Assembly (NCBI RefSeq): GCF_014205015.1 | Contig: NZ_JACHMO010000001.1 | Location: 3,472,001-3,536,000 of the forward strand | DNA length: 64,000 nt | Reading direction: 5' to 3' | Origin: Saccharothrix ecbatanensis | GTDB taxonomy: Bacteria; Actinomycetota; Actinomycetes; Mycobacteriales; Pseudonocardiaceae | In this document: piece after piece, positions 48,145-58,004 of the stretch | Numbering within the stretch: position 1 is the first letter of the stretch | Layout of the letters: every line of letters starts with the position of its first letter | Program-made: the position numbers and the translations under genes | The notes under the pieces: generated by a model | Told to the model about the DNA's origin: nothing | Seen by the model: only the letters and a program-made list of their open reading frames with translations | The model's database searches: none

Positions 48145-51100
48145 TCATGGCTGTTCCGTCGCGAGCGCGAGCGGCTGGGCGGTCCGCAGGGTGCGGACCG
48201 CGTCCCACAGCGTGGCCGGTGTCTCGAACATGTCCAGGACGAGCCGACCGCCCGGGATCGTGAAGCCGTAGGTGTGCTCCAGCGAGATGAGCAGTTCCAC
48301 TGTGGACAGTGAGTTGAGGCCGTAGGCCGTCAACTCCAGGTCCGGGCTCAGCCCGGACTCCGCGGGGAGGAACGGCAGCACGGTCCGCAGCAGCGCCTCG
48401 AACGGCTCGTCCCACGGCGTCCGGGTGGCGGCGGTCGCGTCGTCACGGGTCGGCGGCTCGGGGAGCCGGTCCGGGTCCACCGTCCCGTCCTGGCGCAGCG
48501 GCCACGCCTCGACCGGCACGAGGACGTCGGGCAGCAGCCGTCGGGGCAGCAGCCCGGCGACCGAACGACGCACCACCGCGGGGTCGAACGGGACGTCCGG
48601 TGTCGGACGCACGTACCCCACCACCCGCCGGCCGGCCGCCGCGTCGTGGCGCGCCAGGACGTACGCGTCCAGGACCGCGGCCTGTGCCAGCAGCGCGGTC
48701 CGGACCCGGCCCAGGTCGACGAGGTTCGTGGTGAGCGCCGTGTGCGGCGCGATCGGCCCGAGGTGTTCCAGCCGGCCGTCCTCCCGGTACCGGGCGAGCT
48801 GCCCGGTCCGCAGCAGCCGCCCGCCGCCGCGCCCGTCCGGGTCCGGGACGAACGCCGCCGCGGTCGCGGCCGGGTCGGCGTGGTACCCGTCCGGCAGCGT
48901 CGGACCGCTCACGCACAGTTCACCGAGCACACCGACGGGCACGACGCGGAGGTGCGGATCCCGGACGTCCAGCCGCAGTCCGGGCAACGGCCGACCGTCG
49001 ACGCTCAGCCACCCGGGCACTCCGTCGACGCCCTCCGCGCGGACCACGCGGGTGTCATCGGCACCGGCCGGGAACCCGATGCTCACGAGGGGATCGCCGC
49101 CGACCAGCACGGCGGGCCGGTGCCCGACCGACAGTTCGGACAGCGCCCGCTCGACGGCCGCCGGCGTGGCCGGGAGGTGGGTCACCGCGGGCAGCGGTGC
49201 GGAGCCGATGACCACCTGCCCACCCGAGGTGAGCGGCAGGAGGAGTCCGGTCAGGTCCGCCGCGGTTCGGAACGTGCCGGCGAACGACCAGACCGAGCCC
49301 TCGCCGGTGGCCGCACCGGCCGCGTCGAGCCCGGCGCGGGCACTCGCCACCGCATGGGCCAACGCACGGTGCGAGACCAGCGCACCGCCGTCAGGGGCGG
49401 TGCCGACGCGGGGCAGCACGCACGCCACCGCACCGGGTCGCCACCCGACCCGCGGCCCGCCATCGGGTGCCACCGCGGCCACACCGGTCACGGTGACCGC
49501 GGCGGCGCGGTCGGCCGCCACGACGCCCGGCTCCACCGGTGCCGGGACGACGAGCGCCGTGGCTCCCGCCTCGTGTGCCGCCGCGGATCGCCGGTCCGCC
49601 GGGACCGCGTCGTCCAGCACCAGCCAGCCGGCACCGGTCTGCCAGATCCCGAGCAGGCACGCCGGCAGCGACAGGTCCGGCCTCGGCGCCACCGCGACGA
49701 GGTCGCCGGACCCGACGCCCACCCGACGCAGGAGGTCCGCCACGCCGTCCGCGGCGGCGGCGAGCCCGGCATAGGTGAGCGAGTCCCCGCCGTGCCGCAC
49801 CGCCGGCGCGTCGGGGCGTACCCGTGCCCAAGCCGCGAACGCGTCCGCGACGGTGTCCGGCCGCGCGCCCAGCGGCGCGCCGTCCCGGTTGGTCCGCAGC
49901 CACCGCGCGTCGTCCGGGGCTAGGTACACCGAAGCGGCGTCACCCTCCGGCCCGCGCGCCATGTCCTCCAGCACCGCCCGGTACATCGCGCCGAGCCGGC
50001 GCACCGCGCGGTGGCTCAACGTATGCGAGGTCGTGTTGAGCCGCAGCGCCCCTGAGCGCTTGCCGGAGATGGTGAACACGTGCAGCGCGAACTCGTTCTC
50101 CGACTCGTCGACCGTCTCCTCCCAGCGCACCAGTTCCTTGTCGACCTGGTGGAAGTCGAGGTAGTTGAACATCACCTCGACCAGCCGGGTGCCCGGGGCG
50201 AACTCCTGCTGGACCAGCTGCGCGGGGAATCGGCGGTGCGGCCACATCGCGGTCAACCCGTCGTAGACGAGCCGGACCAGGTCACCCCAGTTCCGGGCGC
50301 CCACCGGCATCGCGAACGGCACCGTGTTGATGTAGAAGCCGGGTACCCGGTCGGCGCCGACCATCTCGGGGCGCGCGTCGGACACCAGTCCGGTGAAGAA
50401 GCTCTCCGCCTCGGTCACCGCGGCCATCACCGTCAGGTGCGCGCCGAGCAGCACCGCCTTGAGCGAGGTTCGGGTCCGCGTCGCGAGCCCGCGCAGCGCC
50501 TCTTCGAGGTCGTCGTACATGACGGTGTGCTGGTACCGCTCCCGAGGCGTGGAGTGATCGTCCTGCCAGGCCGACGGCAGCGTGCAGGGCGCCCGCCCCT
50601 CGATGACGCCGCGCCAGTAGGCGCGGTCCTCCTGCGAATCCATCGACGCGATCTCGGCGGCGATGTAGTCGGCGTACCGGAAGGGCACCGGCTCCGGCAT
50701 CGGCGGGGTCCGGCCGGCCCGAAGCTCCCCGTAGGTGTCCAGGATTTCCATCAGCAGGGAGTGGAAGCTCCAGCCCTCCAGCACGGGGTGGCACTCGGTG
50801 ATCGAGAGGGCCCAGTCGTCGGTGCCCTCGGCGGTGTGCGCGTGGACCCGCACGAGCGGCGCCTCCGCCAGGTCCATCGGGTTGCTCCGCCGGTAGTCGA
50901 AGTACTCCCGCAGCCGCGGCTCCCAGCCGTCCTCGCCCAACGGCGCACCGTGGGTGACGCCGGCGGTGTAGGTGACGTCGGGGTGCACCAGTTGGAGCGG
51001 GACCGAGTACCGGCTCAGCTCGAAGGTGGTGCGCAGCACCTCGTGCCGGTCCACGACCCGTTGGACGGCCGTTCGGAAGGCGGCCGGCGCGAACGGGCCG

Positions 51101-53046
51101 TCGACGCCCCGGATGAGGAACGAGGTCGTGTCCTGGTACGGGTTCAGGTCCGGCCGGGCCTGCATCTCCACGATCATGCCGAGTTGCGAGACGCCGACCG
51201 GGTACGCGTCCGCGAGTCCCGGCGGCAACGACTCCCGATCCGCCGGTGTCACCATCGAGAACGGCAGCGTCCCGGTCGGCGCCTCGGTCCGGCGCCGGTC
51301 CGCGACGACGCGCGTCAGCTCGTTCACCGTCTGGTGGGCGAAGATGTCCACGGCCGACACATCCAGGCCGTACGTCCGCAACCGGCCCGCCAGGGCGACG
51401 GCACGCACCGAGTCGCCGCCGATGTCGAAGAAGTTGTCGTCCGGCTCCACCCGGTCCCGCCGCAGCACCTCCCGCCACATCCGGTCCACCACGGCGGCCA
51501 GGTCGCCGGCGGTTTCGACGCCGCCGTCCACACCGACCGGACCGGCCGCCGGAGCGGTCGCGGTTGTCGTCGCGGCACCGGCCGGCCGCGGCCGTCGCAG
51601 GTCGGCTCCCGGCAGCTGCGCGAGCCGGGTGTCCGGCGCGCGTACCAAGGTCTCCAGGACGAGGCCGTAGTGGTCGGCGACGCGCCGCGCCGTCTCCTCG
51701 TCGAAGCGGGCGTGGGCGAACTCCAGGTACGCCGACAGCCGCCCGTCGGCGTCCTCCTCGGCGTGCACGGTCAGGTCGAACTTCGCCACGCCCCAGGTCT
51801 CGAACCGGAGTTGCCGGGTGTCGACGCCGGGGAAGTCGAACGCGCCGTCCTCCGCGGGGTTGAGGTCGAACGCGACCTGGAACAGCGGGTTGCCCGCCGC
51901 TTCGCGGGTCGGCCGCAACTCCTCGACCAGCCGGGCGAACGGCACCTGCCGGTGGTCCAAAGCTTCCAGCGCGGTGTCCCTGACCCGGTCCAGGAGGTCT
52001 TCGAAGGTGTCCTCCGGCTGGAACCGGGTGCGGACGACGACCGTGTTCACGGTGTAGCCGATGAGGTGGTCGAGTTCCGGGGACGCGTGCATCGCCACCG
52101 GCGTGCCCACCGCGACGTCGTCGCTGCCGCACAGCTGTGCGAGCGTCGCCTGGTAGGCGGCGAGCAGCACCACGAACGGCGAGGCCCGCCGGGCCGCCGC
52201 CAGGTTCCGGACGTCCGCGCCGAGCCTGGCGTCGAGCGGGACGGCCACGGTCCCGCCGCGCCAGTCCGGGCGCGCCGCCCGCGGCCGGTCTGCCGGCAGG
52301 GACAACTCGGGCACGCCCGCCAACTGACGCCGCCAGTAGTCCACGTGCGGGCGGAGCGCTGTGTCGGCGACCTGCCGGCCCTCCCACACCGCGTAGTCGG
52401 CGTACTGGACCGCGACCTCCGGCAGCCCGGCCGGCTCGCCGGTGACGTGCGCGGCGTAGAGCGCGCCGACCTCGGCGCCGAGGCGCCGGTAGGACGCCGC
52501 GTCGCAGGCCACGTGGTGGACGACGACCACGAGCAGGTGGACGGTGGTGTCCAGCCGGACCAGCGTCACCCGCAGCGGGTGCTCGTCCGCCAACGCGAAC
52601 GGCCGCTGCCGTTCCCGCTCGACAACGCGCCGGCCGTGGTCCTCCCGGTCCGCCTCCGGTTCACCGCACAGGTCGACCAGTGGCAGGTCGAACCGCGCGG
52701 GCGGGTCGATGAGCTGGACCGGCTCGTCGCCGGGCTGCGCGTACCGGGTGCGCAGGATCTCGTGCCGGTGCACGAGCTGCTCCCAGGCGCGGCGGACGGC
52801 TTCTACGTCCAGGTCGCCGGTGAGCCGCAGCGCCCACGACATGAGGTAGGCGGGGCTCGACGGGTCGAGCTGGTGGAGCACCCACATCTGCCGCTGTCCG
52901 GCCGACAACGGCAGTGGTGTGCCGCGGTCCGCGCGTCCGATCGACGCCGTCCGCCGGACCTCGCCGTGCAGCCGCAGGCGGACCAGGTCCTCCCGCTCCG
53001 CCGCCGCGACGTCGCCGGTGCGATACCGGGCCTCTTCCGTCGTCAT
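48145..53046 (-). CDS. NRPS: C-T-C-(degenerate A)-T
   Basis: The protein has 1633 residues and starts at an ATG behind GGAGGAG that overlaps the previous stop (ATGA). The first C domain has HHVACDA (His177-His178, Asp182). A T domain follows directly, with Ser546 in IGGDS and no A domain between. The second C domain has CHPVLEG at 752-758 instead of HHxxxDG: the catalytic second His is kept, the first is Cys and Asp is Glu. Residues about 1050-1480 have the length and general pattern of an A domain but lack TSGSTG, YGPTE, the GRxD hinge and the A10 lysine (DGTVD). The last T has Ser1579 in YGLNSLS. The A-like region is most likely inactive, so both carriers need loading in trans. Confidence 0.94.
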   Translation of the reverse strand: MTTEEARYRTGDVAAAEREDLVRLRLHGEVRRTASIGRADRGTPLPLSAGQRQMWVLHQLDPSSPAYLMSWALRLTGDLDVEAVRRAWEQLVHRHEILRTRYAQPGDEPVQLIDPPARFDLPLVDLCGEPEADREDHGRRVVERERQRPFALADEHPLRVTLVRLDTTVHLLVVVVHHVACDAASYRRLGAEVGALYAAHVTGEPAGLPEVAVQYADYAVWEGRQVADTALRPHVDYWRRQLAGVPELSLPADRPRAARPDWRGGTVAVPLDARLGADVRNLAAARRASPFVVLLAAYQATLAQLCGSDDVAVGTPVAMHASPELDHLIGYTVNTVVVRTRFQPEDTFEDLLDRVRDTALEALDHRQVPFARLVEELRPTREAAGNPLFQVAFDLNPAEDGAFDFPGVDTRQLRFETWGVAKFDLTVHAEEDADGRLSAYLEFAHARFDEETARRVADHYGLVLETLVRAPDTRLAQLPGADLRRPRPAGAATTTATAPAAGPVGVDGGVETAGDLAAVVDRMWREVLRRDRVEPDDNFFDIGGDSVRAVALAGRLRTYGLDVSAVDIFAHQTVNELTRVVADRRRTEAPTGTLPFSMVTPADRESLPPGLADAYPVGVSQLGMIVEMQARPDLNPYQDTTSFLIRGVDGPFAPAAFRTAVQRVVDRHEVLRTTFELSRYSVPLQLVHPDVTYTAGVTHGAPLGEDGWEPRLREYFDYRRSNPMDLAEAPLVRVHAHTAEGTDDWALSITECHPVLEGWSFHSLLMEILDTYGELRAGRTPPMPEPVPFRYADYIAAEIASMDSQEDRAYWRGVIEGRAPCTLPSAWQDDHSTPRERYQHTVMYDDLEEALRGLATRTRTSLKAVLLGAHLTVMAAVTEAESFFTGLVSDARPEMVGADRVPGFYINTVPFAMPVGARNWGDLVRLVYDGLTAMWPHRRFPAQLVQQEFAPGTRLVEVMFNYLDFHQVDKELVRWEETVDESENEFALHVFTISGKRSGALRLNTTSHTLSHRAVRRLGAMYRAVLEDMARGPEGDAASVYLAPDDARWLRTNRDGAPLGARPDTVADAFAAWARVRPDAPAVRHGGDSLTYAGLAAAADGVADLLRRVGVGSGDLVAVAPRPDLSLPACLLGIWQTGAGWLVLDDAVPADRRSAAAHEAGATALVVPAPVEPGVVAADRAAAVTVTGVAAVAPDGGPRVGWRPGAVACVLPRVGTAPDGGALVSHRALAHAVASARAGLDAAGAATGEGSVWSFAGTFRTAADLTGLLLPLTSGGQVVIGSAPLPAVTHLPATPAAVERALSELSVGHRPAVLVGGDPLVSIGFPAGADDTRVVRAEGVDGVPGWLSVDGRPLPGLRLDVRDPHLRVVPVGVLGELCVSGPTLPDGYHADPAATAAAFVPDPDGRGGGRLLRTGQLARYREDGRLEHLGPIAPHTALTTNLVDLGRVRTALLAQAAVLDAYVLARHDAAAGRRVVGYVRPTPDVPFDPAVVRRSVAGLLPRRLLPDVLVPVEAWPLRQDGTVDPDRLPEPPTRDDATAATRTPWDEPFEALLRTVLPFLPAESGLSPDLELTAYGLNSLSTVELLISLEHTYGFTIPGGRLVLDMFETPATLWDAVRTLRTAQPLALATEQP

Positions 53047-56000
53047 CGCGTGTTCTCCTCCCGCGGGCCGCTGGAGGGCACCCGCATGTCGTCGATTTCC
53101 GCTCGGACAAGCTCTTCGACCACGGCGGCCAGGCCGGCGGCGGTGGGCTGGTCGAAGATCGCGCGCATGGGCACCTCGACGCCGAACGCGTTCTCCACGC
53201 TCCACAACAGGCGGGCCGCGTGCAGCGAGGTGCCGCCCTCGTCGAAGAAGCTCTGGTCGACCCCGATGTCCTGGCGCTGGAGCAGCTCGCGGAACAGGCC
53301 CAGGATGGTCCGCCGGTGCGGCGACATCGGGGGCCGGTCGTCCGCGACGCCGTCGAGGTCGAGGTCGAGGTCACCGAGTGGTACGTCGGGTCGGGCCGCG
53401 CACCACGCGGCGGCCTGTCGCAGCCGCCGCAGCAGGGCGTCGACCGCGGCCCGGTCGTAGAGCGCGGTCGCATACTCCAGGGCGCAACCGAACCGCCCGT
53501 CGTCGTGCCGCCACATCGTGAGGGTCAGGTCGGTGCGGGCCACCGACCACGCGTCGCGGACCAAGTCGACGTCGTCGTCGTGCGGTCGCTCGCCCAGGAG
53601 CCCGTCGACGAAGGCGAACAGCACCTGGAACAGCGGCGTGCGGGCCGGGTCGGGCTGCGGCCGGACCGCCTCCACCACCGCCTCGAACGGCGTCGCGTGG
53701 TGGGCGAACGCCGCCCGGCAGGTGCGCTGCACGTGTCGCAGCGCGTCCGAGAAGGTCAGCTCCGGTGTGAGGCGGGGTCGGATGACGACCGTGTTGACGA
53801 ACGGCCCGACCAGGTCGTGGGACTCCGGGCGGGTGCGCCCCGCGTGCGGGGTGGCGACCCCGAAGTCCCACTGCCCGCTGCTGTGGGCGAGAACCAGGCT
53901 CCACACCGCCAGGAACGTCATGAAGGGCGTCGCGCCGGCTTCGCGGCCCAGTTCCAGCAGCGGGCCTGCCGTCTCGGCTGGGATGTCGAGGGCAACGGCG
54001 GCGCCGTCCGTCCGTCGTCGCGGATCGCGCGCCCGCCCGCCGGTCAGGTCGAGAACGGGCAGCCCGGCCAGTTCCCGGCGCCAGTACTCGACGTCGTCCG
54101 CCTGCTGTTGCGGACCGGTCCGCGCGCGTTGCCACGCGACGACGTCGACGTAGCGCAGCGGCAGCTCCGGCAGTCGCGGCGCCCGGCCCTCCGCCGACGC
54201 GGCGACCAGCTCCCGCGTCTCGCGGTCCAGCAGCCCGGCGGACCAGCCGTCACCGATGACGTGGTGCAGGACCAGCAACAGCTTCGCGTCGCCCGCGCCG
54301 GGCAGGAGCACGGACCTCCACAGTGGACCGTGGCGCAGGTCGAAACCGGTGGCGAACTCCGCGGCGAGCACGTCGGCCACGCGGTCCGCCGTCGACGCGA
54401 CGCGCAGTGCCACGGTCGGCGCGACGTCGACCACGGCGTGCAGCCCGTCGGCGTCCATGAGGTAGCGCGAACGCAGGACGTCGTGGCGCTCGGCGAGTCG
54501 GGTGAGGGCCTGCCGCACGGTGTCGGCCGGTATTCCCGCGGGCAGCCGGACGACGACCGGGAGCAGGTACTCCGGGCTCCCGGGACGCATCCGGTCCAGG
54601 AGCCAGAACCGTTCCTGCGCGGGGGAAAGCGGCAGTCGGGCGCCGTCGGGCAGCCGCGGGACCGGCCGCGCCGCCATGGCGCGGGCGAGCACGTCCGCCT
54701 GCGCGCGCACCGTCATGGCCCGGTACAGGTCGGCCACGTCGAGGTCGAGCCCCGACGCCTCGACCAGCCGCGGCGCCAGCCGGGTCATCATGAGCGAGTG
54801 CCCGCCGACGCGGAAGAAGTCGTCGTCCGGGCCGATGCCGTCGGCGACGCCGAGGACCTGGCGCCAGGCGTCGCGCACGATGCGCTGGAGCGGGGTCAGC
54901 GGCCGAGGACCGGCGGGGGCGAGCGTCCAGTCCGGCTCCGGCAGCCGGGCCCGGTCGATCTTGCCGCTGGAGGTGCGCGGCAGGGCCGCCACTTCGGTGA
55001 CGACGGTCGGGACCAGCGACGGCGGCAGGTGGTCGCGCACGTGCGCCGCGAGGTCGTCGACCGACCCGTCCGGGGTGGTGACCACGTAGGCCGCCAGCCG
55101 CGCGGCGCCGGACTGGTCGACGACGGCCCGCACCGCCGCGTCGACCACGCCGGGGTGGGTGAGCACGGCGGCCTCCACCTCGCCCGGCTCGATGCGGATG
55201 CCGTTGACCTTCACCTGCGCGTCGGCCCGCCCGACGAATTCGAGGCTGCCGTCGGGCCGCTCGCGCGCCAGGTCGCCGGTCCGGTACATCCGGGCGCCGG
55301 CCGGGCCGGTGACGTCGGGCAGGAAGCGTTGCGCCGTCAGGGCGGGGTCGCCCCGGTAGCCCCGGCCGACGCCGACGCCGCACACGTGCAGTTCGGCGAC
55401 CTCGCCGGTCGCCGCCGGTCGACCGTCCGGGGTCAGCAGCAGGCAGCGCACGTCGTCGACGGGCCGGCCGATCGGCACGGTTCCGGTGTGCTGTGCCGGG
55501 TCGAACCGCCCGGCGGCCACGTCGATCGAGCACTCCGCCGGGCCGTACAGGTTCCAGATCTCGACGTCGAGCCGGCTCAGCACCCGTTGGCACAGTTCGG
55601 CCCGCAGTTCCTCTCCACCCGCGCAGATCATCCGCAGGCTGTCGCAACGCCCGAACTCCGGGTCGGCGGCCAGCAGCCGCAACATGGACGGCACGACCTG
55701 CAGCACGGTCGCCCGCCGGTCGAGGACGGCCTGGACCAGGGCCGCCGGGTCACGTCCCGCCTCGGTTCCGGCGACCGTCACCGCCGCGCCGCACGCGAGG
55801 GGCGCGAAGACCTCCCACTGCGCGGCGTCGAACGTCAGCGGGGTCTTCTGCAGCAGTCGGTCCGCTGGTGACAGCCCGAGCCGGTGGACGCTCCACCGCA
55901 CGACGTTGGCGATCCCGGCGTGCTCGACCACCGCGCCCTTCGGTTCGCCGGTCGAACCCGAGGTGAAGATCATGTACGCCGCGTCACGCGAACCCGTCCG

Positions 56001-56420
56001 GACGGCGTACGGGTCGACCGCGTCGGCGTCCGGGTGGTCGAGTTGGTCGGGCCGTCGCACGGTGACGTCCGGTGGGAGGTCGACGTCCGACAGCGGTCGG
56101 TCGGCGACGACCGTGCGGGCGCCGGCGAGGGCCACCGCGCGCCGCAGGCGACGCGCCGGGTGCAGCGGGTCGAGGGGCAGGTAGCAGCCGCCGGCCAGCC
56201 AGGTGCCGAGCAGGATCGCGACCAGCTCGGGTCCCGGTCGCACCAGGACCCCGACCACCGACTCCGCCCCTACGCCCAGGGACCGCAGCGCGCCGGCGAT
56301 CCGGCCGGCGCGCTCGACCAGCGCGCCGTACGTGAGGTCGCCTTCGGCGGAGAGCACCGCGGGTGCGTCGGGGTGTTCGCGCGCCCGTTCGAGGATCAGC
56401 TGCGGAAGCAACAGGACCAC
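53043..56420 (-). CDS. NRPS: A-T-C-T
   Basis: The protein has 1125 residues. The A domain (1-500) is intact: TSGSTGEPK at 153-161, YGPAE at 292-296, GRADAQVKVNG near 398-407 and SSGKIDR with the A10 Lys487. Pocket residues read by eye against PheA give about D-A-W-Q-I-A-L-I-D-K, closest to Gln-type codes I remember. This is a weak prediction. The T domain has Ser542 in GGHS, the C domain has intact HHVIGDG at 719-725, and a second T domain has Ser1065 in GGTSL. The protein starts with A, so it may begin the peptide or accept from an acyl-loading C domain. It is translationally coupled to the C-T-C-A*-T protein and sits 12 bp after mbtH. Confidence 0.94.
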   Translation of the reverse strand: MVLLLPQLILERAREHPDAPAVLSAEGDLTYGALVERAGRIAGALRSLGVGAESVVGVLVRPGPELVAILLGTWLAGGCYLPLDPLHPARRLRRAVALAGARTVVADRPLSDVDLPPDVTVRRPDQLDHPDADAVDPYAVRTGSRDAAYMIFTSGSTGEPKGAVVEHAGIANVVRWSVHRLGLSPADRLLQKTPLTFDAAQWEVFAPLACGAAVTVAGTEAGRDPAALVQAVLDRRATVLQVVPSMLRLLAADPEFGRCDSLRMICAGGEELRAELCQRVLSRLDVEIWNLYGPAECSIDVAAGRFDPAQHTGTVPIGRPVDDVRCLLLTPDGRPAATGEVAELHVCGVGVGRGYRGDPALTAQRFLPDVTGPAGARMYRTGDLARERPDGSLEFVGRADAQVKVNGIRIEPGEVEAAVLTHPGVVDAAVRAVVDQSGAARLAAYVVTTPDGSVDDLAAHVRDHLPPSLVPTVVTEVAALPRTSSGKIDRARLPEPDWTLAPAGPRPLTPLQRIVRDAWRQVLGVADGIGPDDDFFRVGGHSLMMTRLAPRLVEASGLDLDVADLYRAMTVRAQADVLARAMAARPVPRLPDGARLPLSPAQERFWLLDRMRPGSPEYLLPVVVRLPAGIPADTVRQALTRLAERHDVLRSRYLMDADGLHAVVDVAPTVALRVASTADRVADVLAAEFATGFDLRHGPLWRSVLLPGAGDAKLLLVLHHVIGDGWSAGLLDRETRELVAASAEGRAPRLPELPLRYVDVVAWQRARTGPQQQADDVEYWRRELAGLPVLDLTGGRARDPRRRTDGAAVALDIPAETAGPLLELGREAGATPFMTFLAVWSLVLAHSSGQWDFGVATPHAGRTRPESHDLVGPFVNTVVIRPRLTPELTFSDALRHVQRTCRAAFAHHATPFEAVVEAVRPQPDPARTPLFQVLFAFVDGLLGERPHDDDVDLVRDAWSVARTDLTLTMWRHDDGRFGCALEYATALYDRAAVDALLRRLRQAAAWCAARPDVPLGDLDLDLDGVADDRPPMSPHRRTILGLFRELLQRQDIGVDQSFFDEGGTSLHAARLLWSVENAFGVEVPMRAIFDQPTAAGLAAVVEELVRAEIDDMRVPSSGPREENTR

Positions 56421-56432
56421 CAGCCTGACCGG

Positions 56433-56633
56433 TTACGAGGGTTCGGTTCGGACGCTCAACGGCCGCATGTCGGTCCACACCTCGGCGATGTGGGCCAGGC
56501 AGTGGTCCCGCCCGCCCACCACGCCCTCCGCCCGCCACCCGTCGGGCGCCTCGCGGTCTGCGGGCCAGATCGAGTACTGCTCCTCGTGGTTGACGACGAC
56601 CTGGTAGGCGTCGTCGGTGACCGTGTCGCTCAC
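56433..56633 (-). CDS. mbtH: MbtH-like NRPS chaperone
   Basis: The protein has 66 residues from the GTG at 56633, which has AAGGAG six bases upstream (an upstream ATG at 56657 would add eight). The family signature is complete: [20 protein letters not shown], and a C-terminal [13 protein letters not shown]. MbtH proteins bind A domains and are often needed for their folding or activity. Here the likely partner is the A domain of the next gene, or the half-C/A protein encoded in the divergent operon. Confidence 0.97.
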   Translation of the reverse strand: MSDTVTDDAYQVVVNHEEQYSIWPADREAPDGWRAEGVVGGRDHCLAHIAEVWTDMRPLSVRTEPS

Positions 56634-56658
56634 CGGTTCTCCTTTCGTCGCAGCCACA

Positions 56659-57969
56659 TCAACCGCCGTCCACGCCCGGAACCCGTTGCAGGAAAGGAAA
56701 GGCGGTGGTGGTCAGGCGGACTCGCAGTTCGCTGAGGGTCGGCAGGTCGGTCGGCAGACCGAGGTCGGTCAGGACGTCGCGCAGCCGGGCCGGACCGCGT
56801 GCGGTGAACTCGTCCAACACCGCCCGCGCGGGTCCGTCCGGCGGTCGCACCGGGTAGGGCGCGTTCCGGCCGGAGGCGCGGTACGAGCCGTCCGCCTGTC
56901 GGACCAGCACCTCGCAGTCGAGGTTCGCCGCCACGAAGCGCTGTTCGGCGAACCGGTCGAGCACCTCCGCTTCGCCGCGTCTCGGCCGCGCACCGGCCGG
57001 CCTCAGGTAGAACCAGAGGATCGGCGAGCGCTCCAACTGCACCAGGTTCGTCACCTGCCACCGCTCGACGTCGGTCAGCGACAGGTACCGCCGCTGGAGT
57101 GCGGTGTCGGCGAACCGGAGGTTCCAGTCGACGCACTGGCGTCCCACGTCGAACTGGTTGACGCACGGCAGCGCCAGTTCGAGCCCGCACCCACCGGCCA
57201 TCGCGTCCAGCTCGGCGACCGTGAAGGTGTGCATGACCGGCTGGATGAGGGCATCGGCGGCGGCGGCCTCGAAGTGCGCCACGCCGGAGAAGCCGGGCTT
57301 CATCCGGGCGACCAGGTCGGGTCGGGCGTCGAGGATGTGCCGGGCCGCGGTCATCGCGGCGTCGAAGTCCGCACCCGCCTCCCCCGTCGCCGGGGCGAGC
57401 AGCCGCACCGCCTTCTGCACGGCGATGGCCTCGGTGCAGTGGTAGCGGTTGTAGACCATCAGTTCGAGCAGACCGTCAGGGGCCAGCGCGGCGGCGACCC
57501 GGGCGAGGGTGGCGGCCGGGTCCGCGTTGTGGTGGACGACGCCGGTGGAGATCACGTGGTCGAACTCGCGGTCGTACGTCACGTCGTTGATGCTCTCGAC
57601 CTGGAGGTCGAGGTTCGTCACGCCGAGCCGCTCGGCCAGCTGCGCGGACGCCGCGACCGACTCCGGCGAGACGTCACTGCCGACGACGTGCGCGTCGGGG
57701 AACCGCAGCGCGGTCAGCACCGCCTGGTTCGTGCCGCAACCGGCGACCCAGATCCGGGGACGTTCGGGCAGGACGTCACCCGTCCAGTCGCCGGCGCTCT
57801 GGCCGAGCGCGGTCCGCTCCACCGACGGGTCGACCCGTCGCCGCACCGCTTGCGGCGGCCACGGGTACTGGAATCGGGAGTAGAACTCGGCGTTGACCGC
57901 GTCCACCGGCTTGCCCTCGGCGACCAGGTCCACGTTGTCGTGGCTCGGAGTCGTGTACGTCTGCGCCAC
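56659..57969 (-). CDS. SAM-dependent methyltransferase
   Basis: The protein has 436 residues from the GTG at 57969, preceded by GGAGG. The class I motif is [12 protein letters not shown] near residue 90, followed by [11 protein letters not shown] and a post-motif around [11 protein letters not shown]. It has a long C-terminal part of more than 200 residues without a motif I know. The N-terminal segment [11 protein letters not shown] is seen in a group of actinobacterial methyltransferases of unknown targets. It lies between the aaRS-like gene and mbtH, so it probably methylates the amino acid building block, the peptide or the acyl chain. The site cannot be told. Confidence 0.88.
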   Translation of the reverse strand: MAQTYTTPSHDNVDLVAEGKPVDAVNAEFYSRFQYPWPPQAVRRRVDPSVERTALGQSAGDWTGDVLPERPRIWVAGCGTNQAVLTALRFPDAHVVGSDVSPESVAASAQLAERLGVTNLDLQVESINDVTYDREFDHVISTGVVHHNADPAATLARVAAALAPDGLLELMVYNRYHCTEAIAVQKAVRLLAPATGEAGADFDAAMTAARHILDARPDLVARMKPGFSGVAHFEAAAADALIQPVMHTFTVAELDAMAGGCGLELALPCVNQFDVGRQCVDWNLRFADTALQRRYLSLTDVERWQVTNLVQLERSPILWFYLRPAGARPRRGEAEVLDRFAEQRFVAANLDCEVLVRQADGSYRASGRNAPYPVRPPDGPARAVLDEFTARGPARLRDVLTDLGLPTDLPTLSELRVRLTTTAFPFLQRVPGVDGG

Positions 57970-58004
57970 GCGGAATCCCTCCAGTGGATCGGATGCGCCG
58001 TTGG

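Noticed and set aside
50080..53460. Long plus-strand open frame opposite the NRPS genes, and similar ones at 52914..55871 and 46739..48271
   Set aside because: They mirror the codon pattern of the real minus-strand NRPS and KS genes, have no motif or ribosome binding site, and are Arg/Val/His-rich artefacts of high GC.
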